Source of the DNA: Streptomyces flaveolus
GTDB lineage: Bacteria > Actinomycetota > Actinomycetes > Streptomycetales > Streptomycetaceae
Assembly (NCBI RefSeq): GCF_014648815.1
Contig: NZ_BMRV01000014.1
Span: 1 to 64,000, forward strand
DNA: 64,000 nt
Direction of reading: 5' to 3'
Shown: positions 8,212-17,208 of the stretch, one piece after another
Numbering within the stretch: position 1 is the first letter of the stretch
Layout: each line of letters begins with the position of its first letter
Program-made: the position numbers and the translations under genes
Notes under the pieces: generated by a model
Told to the model about the DNA's origin: nothing
The model's input: only the letters and a program-made list of their open reading frames with translations
Databases searched by the model: none

Positions 8212-11200
8212 CTAACGCTCCTGCTGGTGAGTGGGCCGCGGGTAGCTGCCGGTCTGGTTGGTACCGGCCTGACGGCCCTGTGCGATTCCCCGACGGAGAT
8301 TGGTCAGCCGGCCGCGCACGTCGTCGGGCGCGCGCGATACCTGCGGACCGTTCGGGTGCGTCTGCTGCTGAGCCGTGCCCGGGACCAGGTTGGCCCGGGG
8401 TACTCGGCGTGGCAGGCCGGAGGTGGTGACACCACCGGCCGCGGGCTGCCGGACGCGTTCGGCCTGCCGGACGAGGTCGTCGTTCGGCGAGCTGCGCCAG
8501 GCGGAGCCGGCGGGCCGCTGGGGGGCCGCCGGGGTCTGGGGCTGGTGGGCCTGCGGTTCCGGGGCGGGCGCGGGCGCGGGGGCGTTGTTCTCCGCCCCGT
8601 CCCGGCGGTCGCCGTGGAACCAGTTGGTCTCCAGCGTGTCGTACAGCGGAGTGCGTCCGTCGCCAGGACCGGAGGCCGGCGGCAGGGCCCACCCGTCGGC
8701 CGGCCGCTGCTGGGCCGGGGCGCCGTGGCCGGGCTGCTGCTGGGCCGGACGCTCCTGCTGGGCGGGACGCTGCTGCGGGGCCGGCGGACGCGGGGCGCCG
8801 AAGTCGTTGGCCGCGTGGGCGCCGTTGACCTGCGGACGCTCGTACTGGCCGGTGGCGGCCGGGTCCTGGCGGTCCGGCAGGCGGTGCTGCCCGGTCGAGC
8901 CGTCGCCGTACGCCGGGGCGCCGGGGAACTGGCCGGTCGAGGCCGGGTCGTTCGGCGCCTGGTGGCCGGGCTGCCCGCCGAAGACGTCCGAGCGGACGAA
9001 CGGCCCGCCGTCGTGCTGCGGGGCGGCCGGCTCGGGCCGTGCGAACTGGTCGTTGTGCGGGGCGTTGGAGCCGTCGCGGCCGTACGGGTCCGCGGCGGGC
9101 CGGGCGAACTGGCCCGTGCTCTGCGGGCCGTCCTGGCGCGGGGCCGGCGCGTCGAAGTCCGGGCGGGCGAACTCCGCCGTGGCGCCGGGGCCCTGGGGCT
9201 CGCCGTGCCGGGGGATCGCCGGCATCTCGGCGGTCGCGCCCGGACCCTGCTGGTCACCGTAACGCGGCGTCCGGTCCGTCCGGGACGAGTCCGGCTCCTC
9301 GTGGCCGCGCGGGGCGTCCAGCGAGGCGCGGGGCGGCTGCGCGTTCTCGTCGCTCCAGCTGGGCACGCGGGGCTGCGGGTTGCCGCCGGGCAGCTCGGCC
9401 CGCGGACCGCCGCGCGGCGGCAGCTGCGGACGACGGCCCTGCTCGGCGTCGCCGTTGCCCTTGTTCTTGCGCTTGCCGCGCTGCGGCGGCACCGGAGCAC
9501 GGCCGCCGAAGGCGTCCTGCCCCTGCGCGGCGTTCATGCCCGCGGCCTGCAGACCCTGCGGAGCACCGGGAGCCTGACCGGCACCCGCACCCGCACCCGC
9601 ACCGGCCGGAGCCGGGCGGCCCTGCTGGTTCGGGGCCGCGGGGGACTGGGGCCCGCGCGCGCCACCCGGGGCACCCGGACGACCGCCGCCGTCCCGGCCG
9701 GGCAGTGCGGCCCGCGGTCCCTGACCGGCGCCGAGCCTGCCGCCGCCCTGGGCGCCGGTACCGAGGGCACCACCGCCACCGTTGCCACCACCGAAGGCAC
9801 CGCCTCCGAAGGCGCCGCCACCGCCGAGCGCGCCGCCACCCTGGCCACCGCGCCGGGCCGCCGCGACACCTGCCGCGGCCTGTGCGGCGGCGGGACCGCC
9901 GCTGCCCGCGGCCGGCTGACCCGGCTTGGGCTGCGGCTTGCGGCCGCCCTGGGCGACGTCGACGGGCAGCATGACCAGCGCGGTCGTGCCACCGGAGTCG
10001 GACGGACGGAGCTGGATGCGGATGCCGTGGCGCTGCGACAGGCGGCCGACCACGAACAGACCCATGCGCCGGGAGACCGAGACGTCCACGGTCGGCGGCG
10101 AGGCGAGCCGCTCGTTGATCGCGGCGAGGTCCTCGGGGGAGAGGCCGATACCGGTGTCGTGGATCTCGATCAGGACACGGCCGTCGGGCAGCGCGTGACC
10201 GGTGACCTTGACCTTGGTCTGCGGCGAGGAGAAGGAGGTCGCGTTCTCGAGCAGCTCGGCCAGGAGGTGCACGAGGTCGTTGACCACGCGGCCGGCGACC
10301 TCGGTGGTCGGCACGGACGCCAGCTCGATGCGCTCGTACTGCTCCACCTCGGACGCGGCGGCACGGAGCACGTCGACCAGCGGGACCGGGCGGGTCCACC
10401 GGCGGCCGGGCTCCTCACCGGCGAGGACGAGGAGGTTCTCACCGTTACGGCGCATACGCGTGGCGAGGTGGTCGAGCTTGAACAGCGAGGACAGCTGGTC
10501 CGGGTCGGCCTCGCGCGACTCCAGTTCGGAGATGAGCGAGAGCTGACGCTGGATGAGGCCCTGGGAGCGGCGCGAGAGGTTGGTGAACATCGCGTTGACG
10601 TTGCCCCGCAGCAGGGCCTGCTCGGCGGCGAGGCGGACCGCTTCGCGGTGCACGTCGTCGAAGGCCGCGGCCACCCGGCCGATCTCGTCCCGGGAGTGCA
10701 CACCGACCGACTCCACCGAGGTGTCCACGTCCTGCGGGTCGGTCTCGGACAGCTGCTTGACCAGCTCGGGCAGACGGTCCTGGGCGACCTTGGTCGCGGT
10801 CTCCTCCAGGCGGCGCAGCGAGCGGATCATGGACCGGGCCACGACGAACGCGCCGACCAGCGAGACGCCGAGCACGAGCAGGATCAGCACACCGGAGATG
10901 ATGGCTTCCTGCTCGGACTCGCTGCGCAGCTCGCGGGCCTTCTGCTCCATGTCCTCCAGCAGGCGGAGTTCGATGTTCTTCATCTGCTGGATCTTGGTGG
11001 AGCTGTCGTCCAGCCAGTCCTGGTAGGAACGCTCGTCCAGCTGGGACAGGCCGTTGACCCTGCTGAAGGCGCGGCCGGCGTACTGGTCGGACGACTCGAT
11101 CACCGGGTTGCCCTGGGAGATCGGCTTCAGGAGGTCCTCGGCGCCGTCGCCGTAGATGCTGCTGAAGCTGCGGATCTCGGAGGTCTGGCTCTGCAGCGCG

Positions 11201-12099
11201 GACTGCGCGTAGAGCCGGTCGTTCTCGGAGAGGTCGCCCTTGGTGGTGTTGCTCGCCGGAAGCGCCGCCGCGAGGACCGCGCGCTGGATGGACGCGTACT
11301 CCTTGGCCGAGGAGAAGGCGGCCAGGGCACGCGTGCGCTGGATCATCTCGGGGTTGCTGGTCGCCTCCGCCATGTCCTGCGAGAGGTCGAGCAGGTTGGT
11401 GATCAGGCGGTGGTAGGCCTCGACGGTCTGGGTCGAGTTCTCCTTGGCCGCGTAGGCGGTGCCGCGGATCTTGTTCAGGTCGTTCAGGTCGCTCGCGAGG
11501 CCGACGAGGCTGTCGCGGACACCGACGAGATTGCCGTCCTTGCTGGCGGCGTCGATCTCCTCGGACTGGTCGAGGAAGTTCTTCAGCGCCCGGTCGGTCT
11601 TCTCCCGGTCGCCCTTGACGGCGATCGCGCTGGACGTCGAGCCGTGCGCCAGGGGGCCGGCGGACTGGTCGCGCTCCTCCTGGAGCGCGGCGGCCAGCTC
11701 GGTGGCCTGCTTGGTCATCTCCGTCAGCAGCTTCATGTTGTCGAGCTGCTGGATGTTGTCCATCGACTCGTTGATGCGCAGCGCGCCCAGCGAGGTGGCC
11801 GCGACGACCGGGAGCGCGAGCAGCGACACGAGGCGGGTGGAGATCCGCCAGTTGCGCAGGGCTATGCGCGGGCCCGGGCCGGTCGAGCCCGTGGCCGGCT
11901 TAGCGGGCGGCTTCTGGCCGGGAGTCGACGACTTCGCTCCCTGACCCGGGCGCCCGGAGCGGTCGCCGCTGTCGCCGGACTGGGCCTGACCCGGGTTCTG
12001 GGCGTGCTGGGGCGAGGAGCCGACGGCCCTGGGGCCATTCCCGCCGTGCGGCTCCGGCTCCGCCGAAGCGCTGCCATCCCTCTTGAAACGTCCCTGCAC
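8212..12099 (-). CDS. cvnA1: conservon sensor histidine kinase-like protein CvnA, long C-terminal tail
   Basis: A 1295-residue sensor from the GTG at 12099, which follows AGAGG; the frame extends further upstream to 12300 but without coding character. Membrane segments lie near residue 100 (LVSLLALPVVAATSLGAL) and near 413 (LILLVLGVSLVGAFVVA), and the loop between them is the NIT-type sensor domain. HAMP is followed by a GHKL ATPase domain with ELLENATSF near 620 and GIGLSPEDL. The last about 580 residues (from about 715) are disordered and rich in Gly, Pro, Gln and Ala, with a GGGGALGGG-type stretch. The core resembles the other CvnA, but the sensor domain and tail have diverged, so the two may read different signals. 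Confidence 0.9.
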   Translation of the reverse strand: MQGRFKRDGSASAEPEPHGGNGPRAVGSSPQHAQNPGQAQSGDSGDRSGRPGQGAKSSTPGQKPPAKPATGSTGPGPRIALRNWRISTRLVSLLALPVVAATSLGALRINESMDNIQQLDNMKLLTEMTKQATELAAALQEERDQSAGPLAHGSTSSAIAVKGDREKTDRALKNFLDQSEEIDAASKDGNLVGVRDSLVGLASDLNDLNKIRGTAYAAKENSTQTVEAYHRLITNLLDLSQDMAEATSNPEMIQRTRALAAFSSAKEYASIQRAVLAAALPASNTTKGDLSENDRLYAQSALQSQTSEIRSFSSIYGDGAEDLLKPISQGNPVIESSDQYAGRAFSRVNGLSQLDERSYQDWLDDSSTKIQQMKNIELRLLEDMEQKARELRSESEQEAIISGVLILLVLGVSLVGAFVVARSMIRSLRRLEETATKVAQDRLPELVKQLSETDPQDVDTSVESVGVHSRDEIGRVAAAFDDVHREAVRLAAEQALLRGNVNAMFTNLSRRSQGLIQRQLSLISELESREADPDQLSSLFKLDHLATRMRRNGENLLVLAGEEPGRRWTRPVPLVDVLRAAASEVEQYERIELASVPTTEVAGRVVNDLVHLLAELLENATSFSSPQTKVKVTGHALPDGRVLIEIHDTGIGLSPEDLAAINERLASPPTVDVSVSRRMGLFVVGRLSQRHGIRIQLRPSDSGGTTALVMLPVDVAQGGRKPQPKPGQPAAGSGGPAAAQAAAGVAAARRGGQGGGALGGGGAFGGGAFGGGNGGGGALGTGAQGGGRLGAGQGPRAALPGRDGGGRPGAPGGARGPQSPAAPNQQGRPAPAGAGAGAGAGQAPGAPQGLQAAGMNAAQGQDAFGGRAPVPPQRGKRKNKGNGDAEQGRRPQLPPRGGPRAELPGGNPQPRVPSWSDENAQPPRASLDAPRGHEEPDSSRTDRTPRYGDQQGPGATAEMPAIPRHGEPQGPGATAEFARPDFDAPAPRQDGPQSTGQFARPAADPYGRDGSNAPHNDQFARPEPAAPQHDGGPFVRSDVFGGQPGHQAPNDPASTGQFPGAPAYGDGSTGQHRLPDRQDPAATGQYERPQVNGAHAANDFGAPRPPAPQQRPAQQERPAQQQPGHGAPAQQRPADGWALPPASGPGDGRTPLYDTLETNWFHGDRRDGAENNAPAPAPAPEPQAHQPQTPAAPQRPAGSAWRSSPNDDLVRQAERVRQPAAGGVTTSGLPRRVPRANLVPGTAQQQTHPNGPQVSRAPDDVRGRLTNLRRGIAQGRQAGTNQTGSYPRPTHQQER

Positions 12100-12702
12100 T
12101 AGCGTCGCAACCTCTGGACCAGGCACCCGGCCGCGTGAACGGCTGAGCACGGTGTCGGCGTCATAGGGGCGCCCTGAATACGCCCCCGTGGTGGTCGTGA
12201 GTGACCGGCGCTGGTTCCCCCTTCGTGCCGCCGCCCGGCGCTGTGGTGCGCCCCCGGTGCGCCGGCTCGATCCTGCGGCGGTTCCGTGGAATTCCAGCAC
12301 AGTGCCGGATCTCCAACAAGGCCCGTGGGCCAGGCCGCGGCATACGTGACAGCACGTGAGGGCCGCTTCACGGCCGGTAGAAAACGATCACCCGCAAAGC
12401 GGACGTATGCCCGCGATTCGCCGTGGGGTAAGCGGTGTCCCAGTCGAGATGATCAGGAGCGGAATGATGGCTTCAGGGGGTCAATGTCGGTTTCGTCGGG
12501 GTGCGGCGCCCGTCGGGATTGACCGATTTGCCCCTTGATAAGTGAGCAAACTCACACGCCCTTCACCGGCTCTCCCGGCTTCGGCGGGGAATTGCATGTT
12601 TAGCCTGACGCTTTACAGAGATGGCAAAACCGACAACCCGCGCCCCCGCAGGGGTCACTTGCCCCCTCCCGGCGCCCGTACACGACAGGGTCTCGTACAA
12701 CC
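12100..12702. other. 603-bp divergent region between cvnA1 and the ANPRRT ORF
   Basis: It separates the minus-strand conservon from the plus-strand small ORF and should hold both promoters. Visible elements are a 10-bp-spaced direct repeat ACGTGA-CAGC-ACGTGA near 12342-12360, a CRP-like inverted repeat at 12541-12556, and lower GC from about 12530 to 12640. I see no convincing -35/-10 pair, and the frames crossing it look non-coding. Confidence 0.6.
12541..12556. promoter_or_regulatory. CRP/FNR-type inverted repeat
   Basis: AGTGA-GCAAAC-TCACA matches nine of ten half-site positions of the classic TGTGA-N6-TCACA motif of CRP-family regulators. It lies 162 bp upstream of the small ORF at 12703 and about 440 bp from the start of cvnA1. 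Against the S. coelicolor consensus as I recall it, GTG-N6-GNCAC, the G before NCAC is a C here. Confidence 0.4.
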
Positions 12703-12891
12703 GTGAAGACGACGATGATGTTCCACAAGATCGCCAACCCGCGACGCACGACGCTGGCGCACCTCGACGGCGCCGACGAACTGCGGACGCCGGAACAGCG
12801 CGAGCACGCCGTCGAGCTCCCCACCCAGACCGCCAACCCCCGGCGCACGGTCCTCATGGAGATCCCCGTCGCGGCCTCCGCCGCAGAGTAG
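12703..12891 (+). CDS. small protein with duplicated ANPRRT motif (62 aa)
   Basis: About 94% of codons end in G or C, so the frame looks genuinely coding despite its size. The protein contains two related segments, IANPRRTTLAHL (about residues 10-21) and TANPRRTVLMEI (about 43-54), separated by an acidic linker. It has no membrane segment, signal peptide or cysteine. The GTG at 12703 has only a weak upstream site, and the ATGs at 12715 and 12718 are alternative starts. I do not recognise the family. It stands alone between the conservon and the FAH-family gene. Confidence 0.65.
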   Translation: MKTTMMFHKIANPRRTTLAHLDGADELRTPEQREHAVELPTQTANPRRTVLMEIPVAASAAE

Positions 12892-13158
12892 TACGCCCCC
12901 CGGCCGCGCGATGTTCAGCCGGCCGGCCGCACACGGGCGCCCGCGCCCACGCCGACACCGCTCCCCGCGGAGCCACGGCGAGTCATGCGCGAGGCGCCCG
13001 CCCCGAGGGCCTGCCCGGCGGGAGGAACCCCCGTCGCCCCGCTCACCTGTGCCGGTGAGGCAACGCCGCTCACCTCCGGCCTGATCCGCCGGACGGGCCC
13101 GCCGCGTTAGCCTGGAGCGTCAGACTCCAGCCAGCTCAGTCAAGGGGCCACACCACCC

Positions 13159-13935
13159 GTGCGCATCGCCAGGTTCTCCATCGACGGAAACGTCGCCTTC
13201 GGCGCGGTCGAGGGCGACCAGCCGGACGAGCTCGTCCTCGACATCATCAAGGGCATCCCCTTCGCGGACTTCGAGCTCTCCGGCACCAAGGTGCCGCTGA
13301 GCAAGGTACGGCTGCTGCCGCCGGTGCTCCCCAACAAGGTCGTGGCCTTCGGCCGCAACTACGCGGAGCACGCCCGCGAACTCGGCAACGAGGTGCCCGA
13401 CGCCCCGTTCGCCTTCTTCAAGCCGTCCACCTCGGTCATCGGCCCCGGCGACGCCATCCAGTACCCCTCCTTCTCCGAGGAACTGCACCACGAGGCCGAG
13501 CTCGCCGTCGTCATCGGCCGCATGTGCCGCGAGGTCCCGCGCGACCGCGTCAAGGACGTCATCCTCGGCTACACCTGCGCCAACGACATCACCGCCCGCG
13601 ACGTGCAGCGCCGCGAGAAGCAGTGGGCCCGCGCCAAGGGCTTCGACTCCTCCTGCCCGCTCGGCCCCTGGGTGGAGACGGACCTCGACCCGGACGACCT
13701 GACGATCCAGCTCACGGTCAACGGCGCCCAGCGCCAGCTCGGCCGCACCAGCGAGATGATCCACCCCATCGCGGACCTGATCGTCAACATCTCCGAGGCC
13801 ATGACGCTGCTCCCCGGCGACGTGATCCTCACGGGCACCCCGGCCGGAGTCGGCCCCCTCAACGTCGGCGACGAAGTCGCCGTCACCATCGAAGGCATCG
13901 GCACTCTCACCAACAAGGTTGTCAAGCGTGGCTAG
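13159..13935 (+). CDS. fumarylacetoacetate hydrolase (FAH) family protein
   Basis: A 258-residue FAH-fold protein. Signature segments are FGRNYAEHA, FAFFKPSTSVIGPGDAI, HHEAELAVVIG with its metal-binding glutamates, ANDITARDVQRREKQWARAKGFD and TGTPAGVGPL. The family hydrolyses C-C bonds in 2,4-diketo acids (fumarylpyruvate, 2-hydroxyhepta-2,4-diene-1,7-dioate) or decarboxylates oxaloacetate, using Mg or Mn; the substrate cannot be told from sequence. The length fits single-domain bacterial members. The gene overlaps gltX by 8 bp (13928-13935), so the two are cotranscribed and probably translationally coupled. Confidence 0.9.
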   Translation: MRIARFSIDGNVAFGAVEGDQPDELVLDIIKGIPFADFELSGTKVPLSKVRLLPPVLPNKVVAFGRNYAEHARELGNEVPDAPFAFFKPSTSVIGPGDAIQYPSFSEELHHEAELAVVIGRMCREVPRDRVKDVILGYTCANDITARDVQRREKQWARAKGFDSSCPLGPWVETDLDPDDLTIQLTVNGAQRQLGRTSEMIHPIADLIVNISEAMTLLPGDVILTGTPAGVGPLNVGDEVAVTIEGIGTLTNKVVKRG

Positions 13936-15412
13936 CGCACCCGGCTCCCCCGTACGCGTCCGATTCTGTCCGTCCCCCACCGGTAACCCCCACGTGGGCC
14001 TGGTCCGCACCGCCCTGTTCAACTGGGCGTTCGCCAAGCACCACCAGGGCACGCTGGTCTTCCGCATCGAGGACACCGACGCGGCCCGCGACTCCGAGGA
14101 GTCGTACAACCAGCTGCTCGACTCGCTGCGCTGGCTGGGCTTCGACTGGGACGAGGGCCCCGAGGTCGGCGGCCCGCACGCGCCGTACCGCCAGTCGCAG
14201 CGGATGGACATCTACCGGGACGTCGCCCGGAAGCTGCTCGACGCCGGCCACGCCTACCACTGCTACTGCTCCCAGGAGGAGCTGGACACCCGCCGCGAGG
14301 CCGCCCGCGCCGCCGGCAAGCCCTCCGGCTACGACGGCCACTGCCGCGACCTGAGCGCCGCGCAGGTCGAGGAGTACCGGGCCCAGGGCCGCGAGCCGAT
14401 CGTCCGCTTCCGGATGCCCGACGAGACGGTCACCTTCACCGACCTGGTCCGCGGCGAGATCACGTACCTCCCGGAGAACGTCCCGGACTACGGCATCGTC
14501 CGCGCCAACGGTGCGCCTCTCTACACGCTGGTCAACCCGGTCGACGACGCCCTGATGGAGATCACCCACGTCCTGCGCGGCGAGGACCTGCTCTCCTCCA
14601 CCCCCCGCCAGATCGCCCTGTACAAGGCGCTGATCGAGCTCGGCGTCGCCAAGGAGATCCCGGCCTTCGGGCACCTGCCGTACGTGATGGGCGAGGGCAA
14701 CAAGAAGCTCTCCAAGCGCGACCCGCAGTCGAGCCTCAACCTCTACCGCGAGCGCGGCTTCCTCCCGGAGGGCCTGCTCAACTACCTCTCCCTGCTCGGC
14801 TGGTCGCTCTCCGCCGACCAGGACATCTTCACGATCGACGAGATGGTCGCCGCCTTCGACATCTCCGACGTGAACCCCAACCCGGCCCGCTTCGACCTGA
14901 AGAAGTGCGAGGCGATCAACGCCGACCACATCCGCATGCTCGAGGTGAAGGACTTCACCGAGCGCTGCCGCCCCTGGCTGAAGGCCCCCGCCGCACCCTG
15001 GGCGCCCGAGGACTTCGACGAGGCCAAGTGGCAGGCCATCGCGCCGCACGCGCAGACCCGTCTGAAGGTCCTCTCCGAGATCACGGACAACGTCGACTTC
15101 CTCTTCCTGCCGGAGCCGGTCTTCGACGAGGCCAGCTGGGCCAAGGCCATGAAGGAGGGCTCGGACGCCCTGCTGAGCACGGCCCGCGAGAAGCTGGACG
15201 CGGCCGACTGGACGTCCCCGGAGTCCCTCAAGGAGGCCGTCCTGTCCGCCGGCGAGGCCCACGGCCTCAAGCTCGGCAAGGCCCAGGCCCCCGTCCGCGT
15301 CGCCGTCACCGGCCGCACGGTCGGCCTGCCCCTCTTCGAGTCCCTTGAGGTCCTGGGCAAGGAGAAGGCGCTGGCCCGCATCGACGCGGCGCTGGCGAGG
15401 CTCGCGGCGTAA
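13928..15412 (+). CDS. gltX: glutamyl-tRNA synthetase (GluRS)
   Basis: A class I aminoacyl-tRNA synthetase of 494 residues. The HIGH motif appears as PTGNPHVG near residue 16 and the KMSKS motif as KLSKRDPQ near residue 258. In most actinobacteria GluRS charges tRNA-Glu and misacylates tRNA-Gln, which GatCAB then amidates; five genes for exactly these tRNAs lie 1.7 kb downstream. The GTG at 13928 is preferred over an upstream TTG because it begins the usual short N-terminus before VRVRFCPSPTGNPH. It overlaps the FAH gene by 8 bp and is followed by a strong terminator at 15429. Confidence 0.97.
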   Translation: MASAPGSPVRVRFCPSPTGNPHVGLVRTALFNWAFAKHHQGTLVFRIEDTDAARDSEESYNQLLDSLRWLGFDWDEGPEVGGPHAPYRQSQRMDIYRDVARKLLDAGHAYHCYCSQEELDTRREAARAAGKPSGYDGHCRDLSAAQVEEYRAQGREPIVRFRMPDETVTFTDLVRGEITYLPENVPDYGIVRANGAPLYTLVNPVDDALMEITHVLRGEDLLSSTPRQIALYKALIELGVAKEIPAFGHLPYVMGEGNKKLSKRDPQSSLNLYRERGFLPEGLLNYLSLLGWSLSADQDIFTIDEMVAAFDISDVNPNPARFDLKKCEAINADHIRMLEVKDFTERCRPWLKAPAAPWAPEDFDEAKWQAIAPHAQTRLKVLSEITDNVDFLFLPEPVFDEASWAKAMKEGSDALLSTAREKLDAADWTSPESLKEAVLSAGEAHGLKLGKAQAPVRVAVTGRTVGLPLFESLEVLGKEKALARIDAALARLAA

Positions 15413-15428
15413 CGCCCGTACCCGCGCG

Positions 15429-15459
15429 AGGGGCGGCACCCGGACCGGGTGCCGCCCCT
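15429..15459 (+). terminator. gltX terminator hairpin
   Basis: A 14-bp stem (15429-15442 with 15446-15459) closes a 3-nt loop, 16 bp after the gltX stop. Confidence 0.85.
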
Positions 15460-15537
15460 TCGCCGTCGGCGCCGATGTCGGTGGGTCCGGCTACGGTTCG
15501 ACCCACTGAGTTCCTTGATCATGGAAGGCGCGCCGTC

Positions 15538-16212
15538 ATGCCGATGTCCCCTAACGACTACACCTGGCTGTTCACGCCGGGCAGCACGTTCAGCCACCCC
15601 TCCGGGACCACCGGCGTGATCCACGTGGCCGACGGCGGCGAGCTGGACCTGCCCACCGGCCGGATCGTCGCCTGCGACCCCTTCGTGTACCTCGGCACCG
15701 GGGACATCGAGCCCTTCACGGTCACGGTCGCCCCCGGCCGCTACCGCGTCGAGGCCGCCGTCGCCACCCTCACCCGCCCCGGCGAAGCCCCGTCCGGCCG
15801 CCCCCACCGCCGGGTGGCGGCGGCACGCCTGGTCATCCGCGACGAACCCACCGTGACCTGGGAGTTGGCCCTGCGCCCCGGCCAGGACCCGGCCGACCTC
15901 GGCGACGACGAGTTCTACGGCTACGGCGTCGACGCCGGCACCGGCTGCTTCTACGACGCCTCGGCCGAAGAGGGCTTCCCCGAGGCGCAGGAGGACGAGG
16001 GGCCGCTGTGGGACGCCTTCGAGGACAGTGAGTGGTCGGAGGGGCCCCACCTCGTCACGTCCCCCGGCACCGGGCACACCCTGGCCGCCTTCACCTCGGG
16101 CTGGGGCGACGGGGCCTATCCCACCTGGACGGGCCGCTGCGCCGACGGCGAGGTCACATGCTTCGTCACCGACTTCTTCGTGGCCCCGGCCGCGTCCGAC
16201 GCCCTGGTCTGA
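15538..16212 (+). CDS. DUF4241 domain protein
   Basis: A 224-residue soluble protein from the ATG at 15538, with GGAAGG about 9 nt upstream. The C-terminal half carries the DUF4241 features GYGVDAGTGCFYDASA and FTSGWGDGAYPTWTGRCADGEVTCFVTDF; the N-terminal half has an all-beta look (GVIHVADGGELDLPTGRIVACDPF). The domain has no known enzymatic role that I can name, and it is acidic, with no signal peptide. It is probably transcribed with the HAD hydrolase 58 bp downstream. A second ATG at 15544 is a possible start. Confidence 0.82.
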   Translation: MPMSPNDYTWLFTPGSTFSHPSGTTGVIHVADGGELDLPTGRIVACDPFVYLGTGDIEPFTVTVAPGRYRVEAAVATLTRPGEAPSGRPHRRVAAARLVIRDEPTVTWELALRPGQDPADLGDDEFYGYGVDAGTGCFYDASAEEGFPEAQEDEGPLWDAFEDSEWSEGPHLVTSPGTGHTLAAFTSGWGDGAYPTWTGRCADGEVTCFVTDFFVAPAASDALV

Positions 16213-16270
16213 CCGGCCCGCGCGGCCCGATCGCCCGACACGCCCCGGTACCCCGCGTTACCGTCGGATC

Positions 16271-17005
16271 ATGAGCATTCGCGCCGTGGTCTGGGACGTC
16301 GACGACACCCTCTTCGACTACACCACCGCCGACCGCGAGGGCATGCGCGCCCACCTGGTGGCCGAGGGCCTGCTCGCCGGGTACGGGTCGGCCGAGGAGG
16401 CCCTCGTGCGCTGGCGCGAGATCACCGACCGGCAGTGGGCCCGCTTCTCCGCCGGCGAGGTGGACTTCGTCACACAGCGGCGCGACCGCACCCGGGTCTT
16501 CCTGGGCCGCCCGGACCTGACGGACGCCGAGGCCGACGACTGGTTCCAGCGCTACGTCACGCACTACGAGGCCGCCTGGTCCCTCTTCCCCGACGTCCTG
16601 CCGGTCCTCGACGCCCTCTCCGCCAGCCACCGACACGCCGTGCTGTCCAACTCCAGTCTGACCGTCCAGGACCGCAAGCTGCGGGTCCTCGGCGTGCACG
16701 ACCGTTTCGAGGCGATCCTGTGCGCCGCCGAGCTGGGCGTCTCCAAGCCCGAGCCCGGCGCCTTCCTGGCGGCCTGTGAGGCCCTGTCGCTGGCCCCTGA
16801 CCAGGTCGCTTACGTCGGCGACCACCCGGAGATCGACGGACGCGGCGCCCACGACGCCGGCCTGCTGTCGGTCTGGATCGACCGCGGCGGCGCCTACGCG
16901 ACCGTCGACCCGCCCGCCGGGCCGCGCCGTATCGCGTCCCTCTCCGAACTCCCCGCGCTCCTCCGCGCCGATACCCGTTTTGGAGCCCCGTCCACCTTCA
17001 GGTAA
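16271..17005 (+). CDS. HAD-superfamily hydrolase
   Basis: A 244-residue haloacid dehalogenase-like phosphatase. Motif I is VVWDVDDTLFDYT (catalytic DxD), motif II is AVLSNSS, motif III includes the lysine of SKPEPGAF, and motif IV is YVGDHPEIDGRGAHDAG. A helical cap domain lies between motifs I and II (about residues 15-95), as in C1-cap phosphatases acting on small phosphomonoesters; the substrate is unknown. The ATG at 16271 starts the canonical N-terminus. The proposed tRNA-cluster promoter lies across its 3' end. Confidence 0.9.
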   Translation: MSIRAVVWDVDDTLFDYTTADREGMRAHLVAEGLLAGYGSAEEALVRWREITDRQWARFSAGEVDFVTQRRDRTRVFLGRPDLTDAEADDWFQRYVTHYEAAWSLFPDVLPVLDALSASHRHAVLSNSSLTVQDRKLRVLGVHDRFEAILCAAELGVSKPEPGAFLAACEALSLAPDQVAYVGDHPEIDGRGAHDAGLLSVWIDRGGAYATVDPPAGPRRIASLSELPALLRADTRFGAPSTFR

Positions 17006-17008
17006 TGT
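16980..17008 (+). promoter_or_regulatory. candidate promoter of the tRNA cluster
   Basis: TTGGAG (16980-16985), a 17-bp spacer and TAATGT (17003-17008) fit a principal-sigma promoter. Transcription would begin near 17015, about 80 bp before the first tRNA. Confidence 0.45.
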
Positions 17009-17097
17009 TCTTCCTGCGCCGCCGGGGAGCGGGCCGAAAGGCCGGAAACCGGAAGCGCAACGCTAGAACAAGATCCCCGCAGGGGCTTGCGTTCCAG

Positions 17098-17169
17098 TGG
17101 CCTATGGTGTAATTGGCAGCACGACTGATTCTGGTTCAGTTAGTCTTGGTTCGAGTCCAGGTAGGCCAG
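17098..17169 (+). tRNA. tRNA-Gln (CTG anticodon)
   Basis: A 72-nt cloverleaf: acceptor TGGCCTA pairs with TAGGCCA, the anticodon loop TTCTGGT presents CTG, and the T-arm contains GGTTCGAGTCC. CCA is not encoded. Confidence 0.95.
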
Positions 17170-17208
17170 CTCGCAGAGCTCATCTGCATCGCGGAGACCA
17201 TCCGCAAA

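Noticed and set aside
12099..12371. A 90-codon minus-strand frame and the 67-residue N-terminal extension of cvnA1.
   Set aside because: The composition is non-coding and the GTG at 12099 has a good AGAGG site, matching the start context of the other cvnA.
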